Positions 8,376-17,565 are shown, numbered from the stretch's first letter. The stretch is 64,000 bases of DNA from Terriglobia bacterium (GCA_032252755.1 JAVUPY010000032.1:62001-126000); one strand, 5' to 3'. The notes: generated from the sequence alone by a model not told the origin. Numbers and translations: made by a program.

Positions 8376-10277
8376 ATGCAACCAAACAGTGGTTCTAAAG
8401 TTCGCCTCACGATTTCGTCACTCGGGCTGTTGTTCCTGTTCTTTTTCGGATCGGCTCATGTTCAAGCCCAAACGTCCTCGCACGCGATGCATATGGGGAC
8501 GGCAAACTCCACCAGAACAGTGGATATTGTCCGCGCCCCCACGGATGTTCCGCCTCCGATAGGCAATCGCGGGCCCGCCGTAGTTCGGGTAACACTGACG
8601 GCTGAGGAAGTGATTGGGGATCTGGATTCGTCCAGCGGAACCAAGTACCGGTACTGGACCTTCAATGGCAAAGTTCCCGCGCCAATGATTCGCGTGCGCC
8701 AGGGCGATACGGTGGAAGTGACGTTGAAGAACGATGCCGGCAGCCACATGGTTCATTCGGTCGACTTCCACGCAGCACTTGGGCCGGGTGGAGGCGCAGC
8801 ATTCTCGCAAGCTGCTCCTGGGCAGTCAAAAACGTTCAGCTTCAAAGCGACCACACCTGGGTTATTCGTGTATCACTGCGGGACCCCTATGATCGCCGAG
8901 CACATTGCGAACGGGATGTACGGGCTGATCCTGGTGGAACCCGCGGGTGGGCTGCCGCATGTGGATCATGAGTACTACCTGATGCAGGGCGAGTTCTACA
9001 CTGCCGGACCAGAAGGAACTCCGGGATTACAGCAGTTCAGCGCGGCCAAGCTGATGAAAGAAGAACCGGACTATTTTGTGTTCAACGGAGCGGTTGACGC
9101 ACTCACAAAAACAAGGTCGATGCAGGCGAATGTCGGCGATACGGTCCGTATATTCTTCGGCGATGCTGGACCGAACAAGGCGTCTTCGCTGCACATGGTA
9201 GGCGAGATCTTCACCAAGGATTATCAGCTAGGTTCCATGTCGATGCCCCTTACCGGTGTTCAGACCGCAAGCGTGCCGCCCGGCGGGGCCGCAATGCTGG
9301 AATTAACGGCGACTGCTCCGGGCAATTTTGCCCTGATGGACCATGCAATGTCGCGAATGGCCAAAGGACTAATGGCGAATCTCGCGGTGACTGGAACGGA
9401 TACTGCAAAGTTGATGTCCGAAGGCCCGGTCTCGGCTGAGTCGGGAGAGTCCGTGCTGAGCGGCATGACGAAGATAGATATGGAAGCTCCGGTTGAAGGT
9501 TCCGCGCGGAGCGTATCCATGTGGGCCGGCAGTGCAGATGAAACGGGTACAAAGGTTACGGAACCCACGGCCATGTCTATGCCAATGGAGCATACCTCCG
9601 GGCGAATTGCAGCGGCATCCGGCTCGCCTACTATAGCGAAACGCGGCTCGCCGACTGAATTGGATGGATGCATGAACACGGTGAGTGGCGGCGAGGTGAT
9701 GCTGAAGCTTCTTGGTTCTTCCAAGATCTATCGGCTGGAAGCGCAGCCGTTCCTGTTCTCGGAGAATTCTGGCCGAATCGTCCACGTAACCGGGCATGTG
9801 GGAAGTGTCGTGGAGGTGGAGGATCCTAATATTCCAAGCTTTGTGGTTGATACCCTCCAGGCGGTTGCCCCCAATTGTTCGGTGAGAATGAGTGCGGCGG
9901 ATGTCCGGAAGATCGTGACCAAGGCATCGAGCGCAACGGTCCGGATGGGAGAAATGAGATTCGAGCCCGCGAACCTGACGGTCGAAGCAGGGGAAAAAGT
10001 GACTTGGAAGAACTCATCAAATGTCACGCACAACGTGGTTGATGATGCAAGCAAGGCTGTCTACCTGAGAGATGTGAACCTGCCGTCTGGGACCAAACCG
10101 TTCGATTCCGGGTACCTTGTGCCCGATCAGACTTACTCACGTGTGTTCACGACGCCGGGGATTTATCGTTACGTCTGCACGCTTCACGAAGCAAGCGGGA
10201 TGAAGGGAACGATCATCGTAAGACCGAGGACGACGGAGGTGGCCAGTAGCAATTCCGGAAGTAAAGCAGATCAGTGA
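8376..10277 (+). CDS. nirK: Copper-containing nitrite reductase with extra C-terminal cupredoxin domain
   Basis: NirK reduces nitrite to nitric oxide in the periplasm. The ATG at 8376 (RBS AAAGAGG, 5-nt spacing) gives 633 residues with a signal peptide of about 32 residues. The two-cupredoxin NirK core (about 65-345) keeps all expected residues: type-1 copper His127, Cys168, His176, Met181; type-2 copper His132, His167, His323; catalytic Asp130 and His273. A spacer and a small beta domain follow (about 425-510), then a third cupredoxin domain with its own type-1 set (THNV; CTLHEASGM). This tail may act as a built-in electron donor. It is the first gene of a five-gene set with a hemerythrin, consistent with NO production and handling. 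Confidence 0.93.
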   Translation: MQPNSGSKVRLTISSLGLLFLFFFGSAHVQAQTSSHAMHMGTANSTRTVDIVRAPTDVPPPIGNRGPAVVRVTLTAEEVIGDLDSSSGTKYRYWTFNGKVPAPMIRVRQGDTVEVTLKNDAGSHMVHSVDFHAALGPGGGAAFSQAAPGQSKTFSFKATTPGLFVYHCGTPMIAEHIANGMYGLILVEPAGGLPHVDHEYYLMQGEFYTAGPEGTPGLQQFSAAKLMKEEPDYFVFNGAVDALTKTRSMQANVGDTVRIFFGDAGPNKASSLHMVGEIFTKDYQLGSMSMPLTGVQTASVPPGGAAMLELTATAPGNFALMDHAMSRMAKGLMANLAVTGTDTAKLMSEGPVSAESGESVLSGMTKIDMEAPVEGSARSVSMWAGSADETGTKVTEPTAMSMPMEHTSGRIAAASGSPTIAKRGSPTELDGCMNTVSGGEVMLKLLGSSKIYRLEAQPFLFSENSGRIVHVTGHVGSVVEVEDPNIPSFVVDTLQAVAPNCSVRMSAADVRKIVTKASSATVRMGEMRFEPANLTVEAGEKVTWKNSSNVTHNVVDDASKAVYLRDVNLPSGTKPFDSGYLVPDQTYSRVFTTPGIYRYVCTLHEASGMKGTIIVRPRTTEVASSNSGSKADQ

Positions 10278-10304
10278 AGGCTAACCGTCGGGGAGGATAG
10301 GAAG

Positions 10305-10631
10305 ATGGAATACAAATTCATGCCGAATCTTAGTAGCGAAATAACTGTCCCGAACGAAGGAATTATCAGCAAGGTGATACACAAAGACCAGTTTACGAAT
10401 GTCACGCTGTTCGGCTTTTCGAAAGGCCAGGAACTCTCAACGCATTCCGCGCCGACCCCAGCCATCTTGCAGTTCTTGAGTGGTGAGGCAGAAGTCAGAC
10501 TAGGGGACGACACGGTGAAGGCCAATGCAGGATCGTTTGCCTATATGCCGCCGACATTGCCACATGCGATTTCAGCGACAAGTGAGTGCATTATGCTGCT
10601 GATCCAAATCAAGGTGCCTGGGAATCAGTAA
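10305..10631 (+). CDS. Small cupin-domain protein
   Basis: A 108-residue single cupin barrel. Visible cupin features are QELSTHSAPTPAILQFLSGE in motif 1 and a PPTLPHAI in motif 2, which supply His residues suited to one metal ion. There is no signal peptide, so it is cytoplasmic. GGAGGA lies just before the ATG, and the gene starts 27 bp after nirK. Its place in the nirK operon suggests a sensor, dioxygenase or metal-binding accessory role, but the family is too diverse to say which. Confidence 0.85.
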   Translation: MEYKFMPNLSSEITVPNEGIISKVIHKDQFTNVTLFGFSKGQELSTHSAPTPAILQFLSGEAEVRLGDDTVKANAGSFAYMPPTLPHAISATSECIMLLIQIKVPGNQ

Positions 10632-10645
10632 GCGGAGGAGAAAAG

Positions 10646-10909
10646 ATGATTACCAAGTGTGCAAATCCGGCGTGTAGCAGGCCCTTTCAATACCTGCGTG
10701 GTGGCCGGCTCTATTGCTTTGAACTTCGACCGCAGACTTTTGTAGGGGGTACGCGAAAGAGATTAGCCGTGTATTTCTGGATCTGCGATAGCTGTGCCAA
10801 CAGTCTATCGCTGGAATTCGATGCGGAACGAGGAGTGTTCCTCAAGGAGTCATGGGAGCGCGCCGTTCCGCCAAAACAACTGCATTGTGAGGCGTGCAAA
10901 GACGTTTAA
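10646..10909 (+). CDS. Small Cys-rich (zinc-ribbon-like) protein, function unknown
   Basis: The ATG at 10646 with GGAGGAG at 10634-10640 gives 87 residues. Pairs of cysteines (CANPAC near the N-terminus, CDSC in the middle, CEAC at the C-terminus) look like a metal-binding ribbon. It has no signal peptide and no catalytic motif. Tight spacing (14 bp after the cupin, 16 bp before the hemerythrin) puts it in the nirK operon. It may be a metal-binding adaptor or a regulator; nothing in the sequence decides between these. Confidence 0.75.
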   Translation: MITKCANPACSRPFQYLRGGRLYCFELRPQTFVGGTRKRLAVYFWICDSCANSLSLEFDAERGVFLKESWERAVPPKQLHCEACKDV

Positions 10910-10925
10910 GCGTCGAGGAGTATCT

Positions 10926-11510
10926 ATGACAAATGCGATGGAAACACTTGAGCGCGAGCATCGAACGATCGAAAAGGTATTAGCCGTTATGGCGAGAGTA
11001 CAGGAACAACTGGATCTCAAGCACGATATAAATGCGGAGATTCTGCGCGATTTGCTTCAATTCATGAGGATTTTTTGCGACCAGTATCACCAGGCGAGAG
11101 AAGAAGGCTACCTGTTTCCATTGTTGGAGGAGAGGGGAATACCAGCCACGGGCTGCCCGATTGCAGTACTGAAGAGTGAACACGGGAAGATTCTGCGCCT
11201 GGTTAACGAGCTTTCAGAATCAACTGCGGCCTATTTGGCCGATGGACACTCGGGAAGATCGAACCTGAAAGAAGCGCTCCACAATCTGATGAGCTTTTTT
11301 CCTGAGCACATATGGAAAGAGGATTACCTACTATTCCCGATGGCGGAAAAAGTGCTCTCTCCTTCCGATCAGGAGATCCTGCTTCGACAATTCGCTCTCG
11401 CCGAACTCGACTTGGGGGGACGAATCAATGAGGAATTCGAAGCCCTGGCCGAGAATCTCTCAGAACGGGTAGAGTGCTGCCCGCAATGCTCTAACCCGCA
11501 GGTCGCTTAA
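10926..11510 (+). CDS. Hemerythrin HHE-domain protein
   Basis: A 194-residue four-helix protein with the non-heme diiron ligand pattern of the HHE family: EHRTIEKV, CDQYHQAREEGYLFPLL, EHGKILRLV and FFPEHIWKEDYLLFPM. The start ATG at 10926 follows GAGGAG. A C-terminal CCPQC motif is an add-on that could bind metal. Hemerythrin-like proteins next to NO-producing reductases are commonly linked to NO binding or repair of iron-sulfur damage (YtfE/RIC type), which fits the nirK operon. It lacks the ScdA N-terminal domain of classical RIC proteins, so direct repair activity is uncertain. Confidence 0.88.
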   Translation: MTNAMETLEREHRTIEKVLAVMARVQEQLDLKHDINAEILRDLLQFMRIFCDQYHQAREEGYLFPLLEERGIPATGCPIAVLKSEHGKILRLVNELSESTAAYLADGHSGRSNLKEALHNLMSFFPEHIWKEDYLLFPMAEKVLSPSDQEILLRQFALAELDLGGRINEEFEALAENLSERVECCPQCSNPQVA

Positions 11511-11519
11511 GGGACGCTT

Positions 11520-11816
11520 ATGAACATTCTTGACCATATTGCGATCCGGTTGGCGTGCCCTGCTTGCGGCAATCACTATGATGTACCGCTGAGTGATGTG
11601 ATGCTTTCGCATGAGGTCGTTCGAACTGGATGCCCGGTCTGCCATGAAACAGAGTGCCCACCCGTATTCCAGGTACGACTGTTCGGCTGCGCAGAAATCA
11701 AAGAATTGGGAGGAGCGTGGAAGAAGGTCGTGGAAAAAGCTGAGCGAGCAGGCGGAGAACTGGTTGTGTCAGGCGACTCGCGAGATCGTCCAGCCCCAAA
11801 TCAACTGTCGCGCTAA
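11520..11816 (+). CDS. Small double-CxxC protein, function unknown
   Basis: A 98-residue cytoplasmic protein with two CxxC pairs (CPAC at about 13-16, CPVC at about 38-41), a likely zinc ribbon. The rest is a short amphipathic helix (GGAWKKVVEKAERAGGE) and a polar tail. AAGGGA precedes the ATG at 11520. It is the last gene of the nirK set, 9 bp after the hemerythrin. No family was recognised. Confidence 0.7.
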   Translation: MNILDHIAIRLACPACGNHYDVPLSDVMLSHEVVRTGCPVCHETECPPVFQVRLFGCAEIKELGGAWKKVVEKAERAGGELVVSGDSRDRPAPNQLSR

Positions 11817-11857
11817 CAGTTTGCTTTCCCTATCCTCTCCGAATTACTCTCTCCTCG

Positions 11858-13390
11858 ATGTCATTCCCACGATCCAGCGGCCTTCTTCTGCATCCAACTT
11901 CCCTTCCCGGACCTTATGGCATCGGCGATCTGGGGCCTGAAGCGTATCGGTTCGCCGACTTCCTCCACGGAGCCGGACAGACGATCTGGCAGGTGCTTCC
12001 GCTCAATCCCACCGGTTACGCGGATTCGCCCTACCAATGTTTCTCGGCGTTTGCCGGGAATCCGCTGCTGCTGAGCCTGGACCGGTTGATGGAGCAGGGT
12101 CTGCTGCGGCAGGCGGACCTCGAGGGGACTCCCGAGTTCCCCAAGGACGAGGTCGCGTATGGGCGGGTGATCGATTGGAAATATCCGATCCTGCGAAAGG
12201 CAGCTCGAAATTTCTTTTCGAACAACTCGGGAGATTTGCACTCGCAGTTCGATGCCTTCTGCGAAGCGAACGCCGCATGGCTGGACGACTTCGCGCTCTT
12301 CATGGCAGTGAAGGAAGCTCACGGACTGGTGATGTGGACGCTGTGGGACAAAGCGATTGCGCGCCGCGACGCCAAGGCGATGAAGTCGTGGCGCGAGCGT
12401 TGCGCTGTCTCGATTGCGGCGCACAAGTTCTGGCAGTTCGAGTTCTCGCGGCAGTGGCGCGCACTGCAGCGGTATTGCCGCGAACGGAAGATCCGCATTA
12501 TGGGCGATATACCGATCTATGTCGCGCATGATTCGGCGGACGTTTGGGCGAGACCGGATTTGTTTCACCTGAAGCCGGACGGTAACCCGGCGCTGATCGC
12601 GGGGGTTCCGCCAGATTACTTCTCGGCGACAGGACAGTTGTGGGGAAACCCAATTTATCGCTGGGACCTGATGAAGGCGAACGGGTATACGTGGTGGATC
12701 GAGCGGTTCCGCGCGGCGTTGGCGCTGTTCGACCTGATGAGGGTCGATCACTTCCGCGGGTTCGAGGCGTATTGGGAGATTCCGGGAGGAAATAAGACGG
12801 CGCAGAATGGGCGCTGGATCAAGGGTCCGGGAGCGGAACTGTTCGACGTGGTCACGGCCACTCTCGGGCCGCTGCCGATCGTGGCAGAGAACCTTGGGGT
12901 CATCACGCCGGATGTCGAGGCTATTCGGCATCGCTTCGGGTTCCCGGGAATGGCGTTGATGCAGTTCGGGTACGGTACGGATCCGCAGGGACCGTCGTTC
13001 CGCCCTCATAACTACGTTCGCGACCTGGTGGCTTATACCGGAGGTCACGATAACGACACGATGGTTGGGTGGTGGACGTCGGGCGTAGCGGACAGCACGC
13101 GGAGCGAAGAGGATCTGCGACGCGAGCACAAGTTTGTGTCGGAGTACTTCGGGTTCTCGCTGGACGATCCGACGGTGGAGATCAACTGGGTGTTCATTCG
13201 CGCGCTGTATATGTCGGTGGCGAACACGGCGCTGGTGCCTGTGCAAGACGTGCTGGGGCTCGGCGGCCTGGCGCGGATGAACCTGCCGGGGCGTCCGTGG
13301 GGAAACTGGAAGTGGCGGCTGGTGGAAGGGCAGCTTACGGAGAAGCATCAAGCTCGATTGAAGGAGTTTACGCGTGTCTACGACCGCTAG
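11858..13390 (+). CDS. malQ: 4-alpha-glucanotransferase (amylomaltase)
   Basis: GH77 disproportionating enzyme, 510 residues, the usual size of the short bacterial form. It transfers maltosyl or longer units between alpha-1,4-glucans, releasing glucose, in the cytoplasm. It opens with SSGLLLHPTSLPGPYGIGDL and carries the catalytic triad: nucleophile Asp297 (MRVDHFRGFEAYW), acid/base Glu344 (VAENLG) and transition-state stabiliser Asp398 (GGHDNDT). No clear ribosome-binding site is seen before 11858. The 3' end overlaps the sugar transporter gene by 17 bp, so import and use of maltodextrin are probably coupled. Confidence 0.96.
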   Translation: MSFPRSSGLLLHPTSLPGPYGIGDLGPEAYRFADFLHGAGQTIWQVLPLNPTGYADSPYQCFSAFAGNPLLLSLDRLMEQGLLRQADLEGTPEFPKDEVAYGRVIDWKYPILRKAARNFFSNNSGDLHSQFDAFCEANAAWLDDFALFMAVKEAHGLVMWTLWDKAIARRDAKAMKSWRERCAVSIAAHKFWQFEFSRQWRALQRYCRERKIRIMGDIPIYVAHDSADVWARPDLFHLKPDGNPALIAGVPPDYFSATGQLWGNPIYRWDLMKANGYTWWIERFRAALALFDLMRVDHFRGFEAYWEIPGGNKTAQNGRWIKGPGAELFDVVTATLGPLPIVAENLGVITPDVEAIRHRFGFPGMALMQFGYGTDPQGPSFRPHNYVRDLVAYTGGHDNDTMVGWWTSGVADSTRSEEDLRREHKFVSEYFGFSLDDPTVEINWVFIRALYMSVANTALVPVQDVLGLGGLARMNLPGRPWGNWKWRLVEGQLTEKHQARLKEFTRVYDR

Positions 13391-14753
13391 TAGCGCACCG
13401 AAGGTAGTAAGCAAACCGCGGCTGTCGTTCTGGCAGATATGGAATATGAGCTTCGGCTTCGGCGGAATCCAGTTCGGCTGGGGCCTGCAGATGGCAAACA
13501 TGAGCGCGATCTACGAGTATCTCGGCGCGCATGCTGATCAGCTTGCGTACCTGTGGCTGGCGGCGCCGCTTACGGGACTGTTGGTGCAGCCGATCATCGG
13601 CCATGCGAGCGACAGGACGTGGAACGCGCTGGGACGCCGGCGGCCGTACTTCCTGGCAGGGGCGATCCTCAGTTCGCTGGCGCTGGTGCTGATGCCTCGG
13701 AGTTCGGTTCTGTGGATGGCGGCGGGGCTGCTGTGGATACTCGATGCGTCGATCAACGTCAGCATGGAGCCGTTTCGGGCGTTCGTCGCGGATATGCTGC
13801 CGGAAGAACAGCGAACCAGCGGGTTCGCGATGCAGAGCATATTTATCGGCATCGGCGCGGTGGTGGCGTCGGCGATGCCTTACATGCTGACGCACTGGTT
13901 CCACGTCAGCGACACCGCTGGCGCCACCTCGGCGATTCCCTTCACGGTGCGGCTGTCGTTCTATCTCGGCGCGGCGGCGTTCTTTGGAGCGGTGCTGTAT
14001 ACGATTCTGACGACGAAGGAATATCCGCCCGACGATATGGAAGCGTTTCGGCGGATGAAGGCGGAGCATACGGGCCTGGCACAGAATGTGGGCGAGATCC
14101 TGCACTCGATTCGGACGATGCCGAAGACGATGAGGCAGCTTGCGCCAGTGCAGTTCTGCACGTGGCTGGGACTGTTCTGCATGTGGCTGTATTTCGGCGT
14201 GGCGATTGCGCGGAGTGTGTTTGGCGCAACCTCGCCGCAGTCGCCGAGCTATACCGATGGGATCAAGTGGGGAGGCATCTGCTTTGCGGCGTACTCAGTG
14301 GTGACGTTCGTATTCGCGTTCGCGCTTCCCGCGATTGCGAAAGCGATAGGCCGGAAAGGCACACACACGCTTTGCCTGCTGTGCGGCGGGGCGGGGTTGC
14401 TGTCGGTTGCGATGATTCATACGCCGATGATGCTGATGCTGCCGATGGCGGGAGTTGGGATTGCGTGGGCGAGCATTCTCGCGATGCCGTATGCGGTTCT
14501 GGTGGGATCGCTGCCGCCGGCAAAGGTTGGCGTCTACATGGGGATTTTCAACTTCTTCATCGTGCTGCCGGAGATCATTGCGGGAGCGCTGTTTAATCGC
14601 GTGGTCAATTTCCTGATCCCGCGGCTGCCGGCTTCGATGGATGTGAGGCTCGCGGTAGTCATGATCGGCGGGTGCGCGCTGATTCTCGCAGCGTTGCTGA
14701 TGCTGCGGGTCGAGGATGCCAGCGATCCCGCAAGGGCAGCAATTAGCAACTAG
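13374..14753 (+). CDS. MFS sugar:proton symporter, SLC45/GPH-like
   Basis: A 459-residue transporter with about 12 membrane helices. The loop [17 protein letters not shown] between helices 2 and 3 matches the 'SDR ... GRRRP' signature of the sucrose/maltose SLC45 and plant SUC type carriers. The GTG start at 13374 has AAGGAG at 13361-13366 inside the end of malQ, giving a 17-bp overlap and probable translational coupling. The context points to maltose or maltodextrin uptake. The exact sugar is inference. Confidence 0.88.
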   Translation: MSTTASSAPKVVSKPRLSFWQIWNMSFGFGGIQFGWGLQMANMSAIYEYLGAHADQLAYLWLAAPLTGLLVQPIIGHASDRTWNALGRRRPYFLAGAILSSLALVLMPRSSVLWMAAGLLWILDASINVSMEPFRAFVADMLPEEQRTSGFAMQSIFIGIGAVVASAMPYMLTHWFHVSDTAGATSAIPFTVRLSFYLGAAAFFGAVLYTILTTKEYPPDDMEAFRRMKAEHTGLAQNVGEILHSIRTMPKTMRQLAPVQFCTWLGLFCMWLYFGVAIARSVFGATSPQSPSYTDGIKWGGICFAAYSVVTFVFAFALPAIAKAIGRKGTHTLCLLCGGAGLLSVAMIHTPMMLMLPMAGVGIAWASILAMPYAVLVGSLPPAKVGVYMGIFNFFIVLPEIIAGALFNRVVNFLIPRLPASMDVRLAVVMIGGCALILAALLMLRVEDASDPARAAISN

Positions 14754-14804
14754 CAACCAAAGACGCGTATCTCCTGGCGCGGGCATTCTCAAAATCCTGC
14801 ATTT

Positions 14805-16520
14805 TTATTTTTCTACCCGGTACACGCTGACGCGTGGTTTACCCGGCGTGTCGAACTGAACCCAAAGCACCAGGTGCTGCGGGAAACGATGCACGGAATA
14901 CCAGACATCGTCTCCGCGGATGGCGACGACGTAGTTGGCGTACTTCGCGGGGTCGGCAAGCGATTCTTCCCATTGGGTGTGCGCGCCTTCCCAGATGACC
15001 CGGTGAAGCGGGATTCCGGCGCGTTGCAGAGCGCCGACGTAGTCCACGGTTCCCATGAGGATGATGGAGTGCGGGGGAATTTGGCGCAGAGCCTTGGCCA
15101 GGCGACGCTCGAGCATGACGCGGGTGATGCTGTTGACGCGGGCTTCGCGAAGAGAGATTGGTGTTTGGACGGCGACGAGAAGATAACTTGCGGCGACGAT
15201 CGCGACGAGAGCGATTTGTGCGGCCCACCTGATCTCTTTGCGCCACGAAGCTGCAAGCAGTGCGTAGAACGCCACGGAGATGAATACGGCGAAGGCCGGC
15301 AGAAGTTCTATCCCATAGCGCACGTTGTAGTAAGAGTGCGGCCACCATACCGGCATGAAGATGGGAACACTACCGTAGGCGACGGAGTAGGCGTAGAACG
15401 GGATTGGAAGCAGCAACAGCAGGTAACTTTTCGGCATGTGGTAGCGCAACACGAGCAGTGCGCCTGCCAGGGCGATCAGGAAGAATGGCGTCTCGAGCCA
15501 ACCACCAGAGACATTCAGCTTCGCGTCTTTCAAGAAATAGATCGTCGAAGTCATCAATGATCCGGTACCGGGATGAGGCGGACTGCCGGCCTGCATGGAT
15601 CGAGTTTCGATGGCCTTCGCGGAGTAGGGGCCGTTCATGAAGTCGAGTGGGCGACCGGAGAGCGCGTAGTTCTGCGCGAGCCAGAGTGCACCCATGAGGG
15701 CGCAGAGGGCCATAAATGCGATGAGCGAACGTGCAACACGATGGGATTCGTAACCCACATCTGCTGACTGCGGCAGATGTGGGGCACCAGTTCCCTTTCG
15801 CCAAGTCCACCATCGGATAAGGACGACAATTCCGAAGATGGCGCTGTACACCCAGCCGTCGTAGCGCGTCAGCATGGAGGCGGCGAGCGCGATGGCACAG
15901 TACTCGAGCGATTTGTGCGGCGGATATTTCTCGCGGAAAGCGTCGTCGGCACGCAAGCCAATGAGGAATCGATCGAGGTAGACGAGCGACCAGATGAAAA
16001 AGACCAGGAAAACGGGCTCGGTCATCGCGGTCGACTGCAGATAGAGCAGGTTCGGGTTCAGGCCGTAGATGGCGGCGGCGAGCAACGCCGGCCATTTCCC
16101 CAGTCGCAGGAAAACGAGCTTGTAGATGCCAATGACGCCGAGGATGTAGGCGAGCATCGATGGGACGGAGGCGCCCCAGCCGGTCGTCCACATCTGTTGA
16201 TTGACGATGAACGGAATGATGAGCAGGTGCGGCAGTGGCAGCCAGACGGTGCCGAGACGGAGAAGGCCGGGATTGATGCAGTCGAATACGTGGCGGGCAA
16301 TATTGATGTGCGCCACGGCGTCGCCGTATAGAAGGATTTCGTGGCGGAAAAAGAACCAGATGAAAGAGCAAAGCGAGACGAGGGTAACAAGGGCGAGCAT
16401 ACGCACGGAGATGCGAGACTCGGCAATCTTTATCGGGGGCGCGGAGTCGTGCTTCCGATGTGGAAGGCGCCTATTGTCCGGGGATGTTGAAGTGACCGGC
16501 ATTGAACTTGGACTCCGCAA
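14805..16520 (-). CDS. Integral membrane glycosyltransferase, GT39/ArnT-like (PMT superfamily)
   Basis: A 571-residue polytopic protein with about 11 membrane segments. The first extracytoplasmic loop holds the acidic YGDAVAHINIA motif, as expected for polyprenyl-phosphate-dependent GT-C enzymes. A soluble C-terminal part (about 430-571) follows the last helix. Substrate and acceptor are unknown. The first 38 residues are polar and unlike a GT-C start, so translation could begin downstream near the codon for MLALVTL (about 16400). A 30-bp palindrome (15754-15783) lies in frame in the loop between two helices. Convergent with the sugar symporter. Confidence 0.8.
   Translation of the reverse strand: MRSPSSMPVTSTSPDNRRLPHRKHDSAPPIKIAESRISVRMLALVTLVSLCSFIWFFFRHEILLYGDAVAHINIARHVFDCINPGLLRLGTVWLPLPHLLIIPFIVNQQMWTTGWGASVPSMLAYILGVIGIYKLVFLRLGKWPALLAAAIYGLNPNLLYLQSTAMTEPVFLVFFIWSLVYLDRFLIGLRADDAFREKYPPHKSLEYCAIALAASMLTRYDGWVYSAIFGIVVLIRWWTWRKGTGAPHLPQSADVGYESHRVARSLIAFMALCALMGALWLAQNYALSGRPLDFMNGPYSAKAIETRSMQAGSPPHPGTGSLMTSTIYFLKDAKLNVSGGWLETPFFLIALAGALLVLRYHMPKSYLLLLLPIPFYAYSVAYGSVPIFMPVWWPHSYYNVRYGIELLPAFAVFISVAFYALLAASWRKEIRWAAQIALVAIVAASYLLVAVQTPISLREARVNSITRVMLERRLAKALRQIPPHSIILMGTVDYVGALQRAGIPLHRVIWEGAHTQWEESLADPAKYANYVVAIRGDDVWYSVHRFPQHLVLWVQFDTPGKPRVSVYRVEK
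15754..15783. repeat. 30-bp palindromic repeat, copy 1 (inside the glycosyltransferase gene)
   Basis: The 11-bp arm CCCACATCTGC (15754-15764) and its exact complement GCAGATGTGGG (15773-15783) flank an 8-nt loop. A second copy with identical arms and the same loop length lies at 51308-51337. Here it is translated as part of a cytoplasmic or periplasmic loop without breaking the frame. Confidence 0.85.
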
Positions 16521-16549
16521 TCAGGGGCGTGGGGAGAGAAAACCTAGGG

Positions 16550-16588
16550 GGCTGAAGCCGCAGCGGCCTTGAACGGCGGCTGAAGCCG
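16550..16588. repeat. Tandem GGCTGAAGCCG repeat
   Basis: GGCTGAAGCCG occurs at 16550-16560 and 16578-16588, 28 bp apart. Each unit can fold on itself (GGCT/AGCC). It lies between the glycosyltransferase start and the end of the PfkB gene and may act as a small intergenic repeat or weak transcript end. Confidence 0.6.
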
Positions 16589-16627
16589 TGCCCCTTCAAA
16601 GCAATCTACGACATAGCTTCTCATTCC

Positions 16628-17551
16628 TCAATCCAGGTGCGTCAAATTCCTAAACGCGCGGAAGCGCTCGTCGATCTCAGCCTTGGTCAGGTTCTGCAGG
16701 CGCTCCGGACCGAAGCGCTCGACTGCGAACGAACCCATGACGCTGCCGTAGAACATGGCGTGCTTCAGTGTCTCGCGCGAAATTTCTTTCTGCGAGCCGA
16801 TGTAGCCCATGAAGCCGCCGGCGAAGGAGTCGCCTGCGCCGGTGGGATCGAAGACCTCTTCGATGGGAAGAGCCGGGGCTCGGAATGCTTTTACGCCGTT
16901 GCCGTATGAGTTCTCTTTGAAGAAAATGGTCGCTCCGTACTCGCCGTGTTTGATGACGAGTGCCTTGGGGCCTATCTCGAGGATATTGTTGGCCGCTCGC
17001 GGCACGCTGGTGTCGCCGGTCAGCATCCTGGCTTCAGTGTCGTTGATGAGCAGAATGTCGACGCCTTTGAGAGTCTCCATGAGCTGCGGGCGCGTGTTGT
17101 TGATCCAGTAATTCATGGTGTCGCCGCCGACGAGCTTTACGTGCGGCATGGAGTCGCGCACCTGCTTCTGCAGGTCGGGCTGGATGTTTGCCAGGAAAAG
17201 GAAATCGCTGTCGTTGTAGGCGGCGGGAATTCGTGGCTGGAAATTCGCGAAGACGTTCAGGTCAGTGAACTTGGTTTGCGCCTCATTGAGATTCTCGCCA
17301 TACTCTCCGCCCCAATGGAAGGTCTTACCGTTGGCGTGCTCGATGCCGCGAGTGTCGACGCCATGCGAGGTGAGAACCTGTTCATGTTCCTGGGTGAAAT
17401 CTTCGCCAACAACAGCCAGCACCCGAACTTCCGTAAAGTAGCTTGCGGCGAGGGAAAAGTAGGTCGCGGCGCCCCCAAGGATTTTGTGGCGCTCGCCGAA
17501 TTGCGACTTGATGGTGTCGAAGGCGACTGAGCCGACAACGAGGATAGACAT
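16628..17551 (-). CDS. PfkB-family carbohydrate/nucleoside kinase
   Basis: A 307-residue ribokinase-fold kinase. It has the N-terminal substrate glycine motif (GGAATYFSLA) and the C-terminal signature DPTGAGDSFAGG, in which the Asp is the catalytic base. It is about the normal family length. GGAGG stands 8 nt before the ATG at 17551. It starts 14 bp after the MTA phosphorylase, so the two are probably cotranscribed. That suggests a substrate from nucleoside or methylthioribose metabolism, perhaps adenosine or ribose, but substrate residues do not decide it. Confidence 0.88.
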   Translation of the reverse strand: MSILVVGSVAFDTIKSQFGERHKILGGAATYFSLAASYFTEVRVLAVVGEDFTQEHEQVLTSHGVDTRGIEHANGKTFHWGGEYGENLNEAQTKFTDLNVFANFQPRIPAAYNDSDFLFLANIQPDLQKQVRDSMPHVKLVGGDTMNYWINNTRPQLMETLKGVDILLINDTEARMLTGDTSVPRAANNILEIGPKALVIKHGEYGATIFFKENSYGNGVKAFRAPALPIEEVFDPTGAGDSFAGGFMGYIGSQKEISRETLKHAMFYGSVMGSFAVERFGPERLQNLTKAEIDERFRAFRNLTHLD

Positions 17552-17565
17552 TTAAATCGCCTCCG

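Noticed and set aside
11861-13501. 546-codon antisense open frame over malQ
   Set aside because: Arg/His-rich, no domain, exactly opposite a gene with all catalytic residues.
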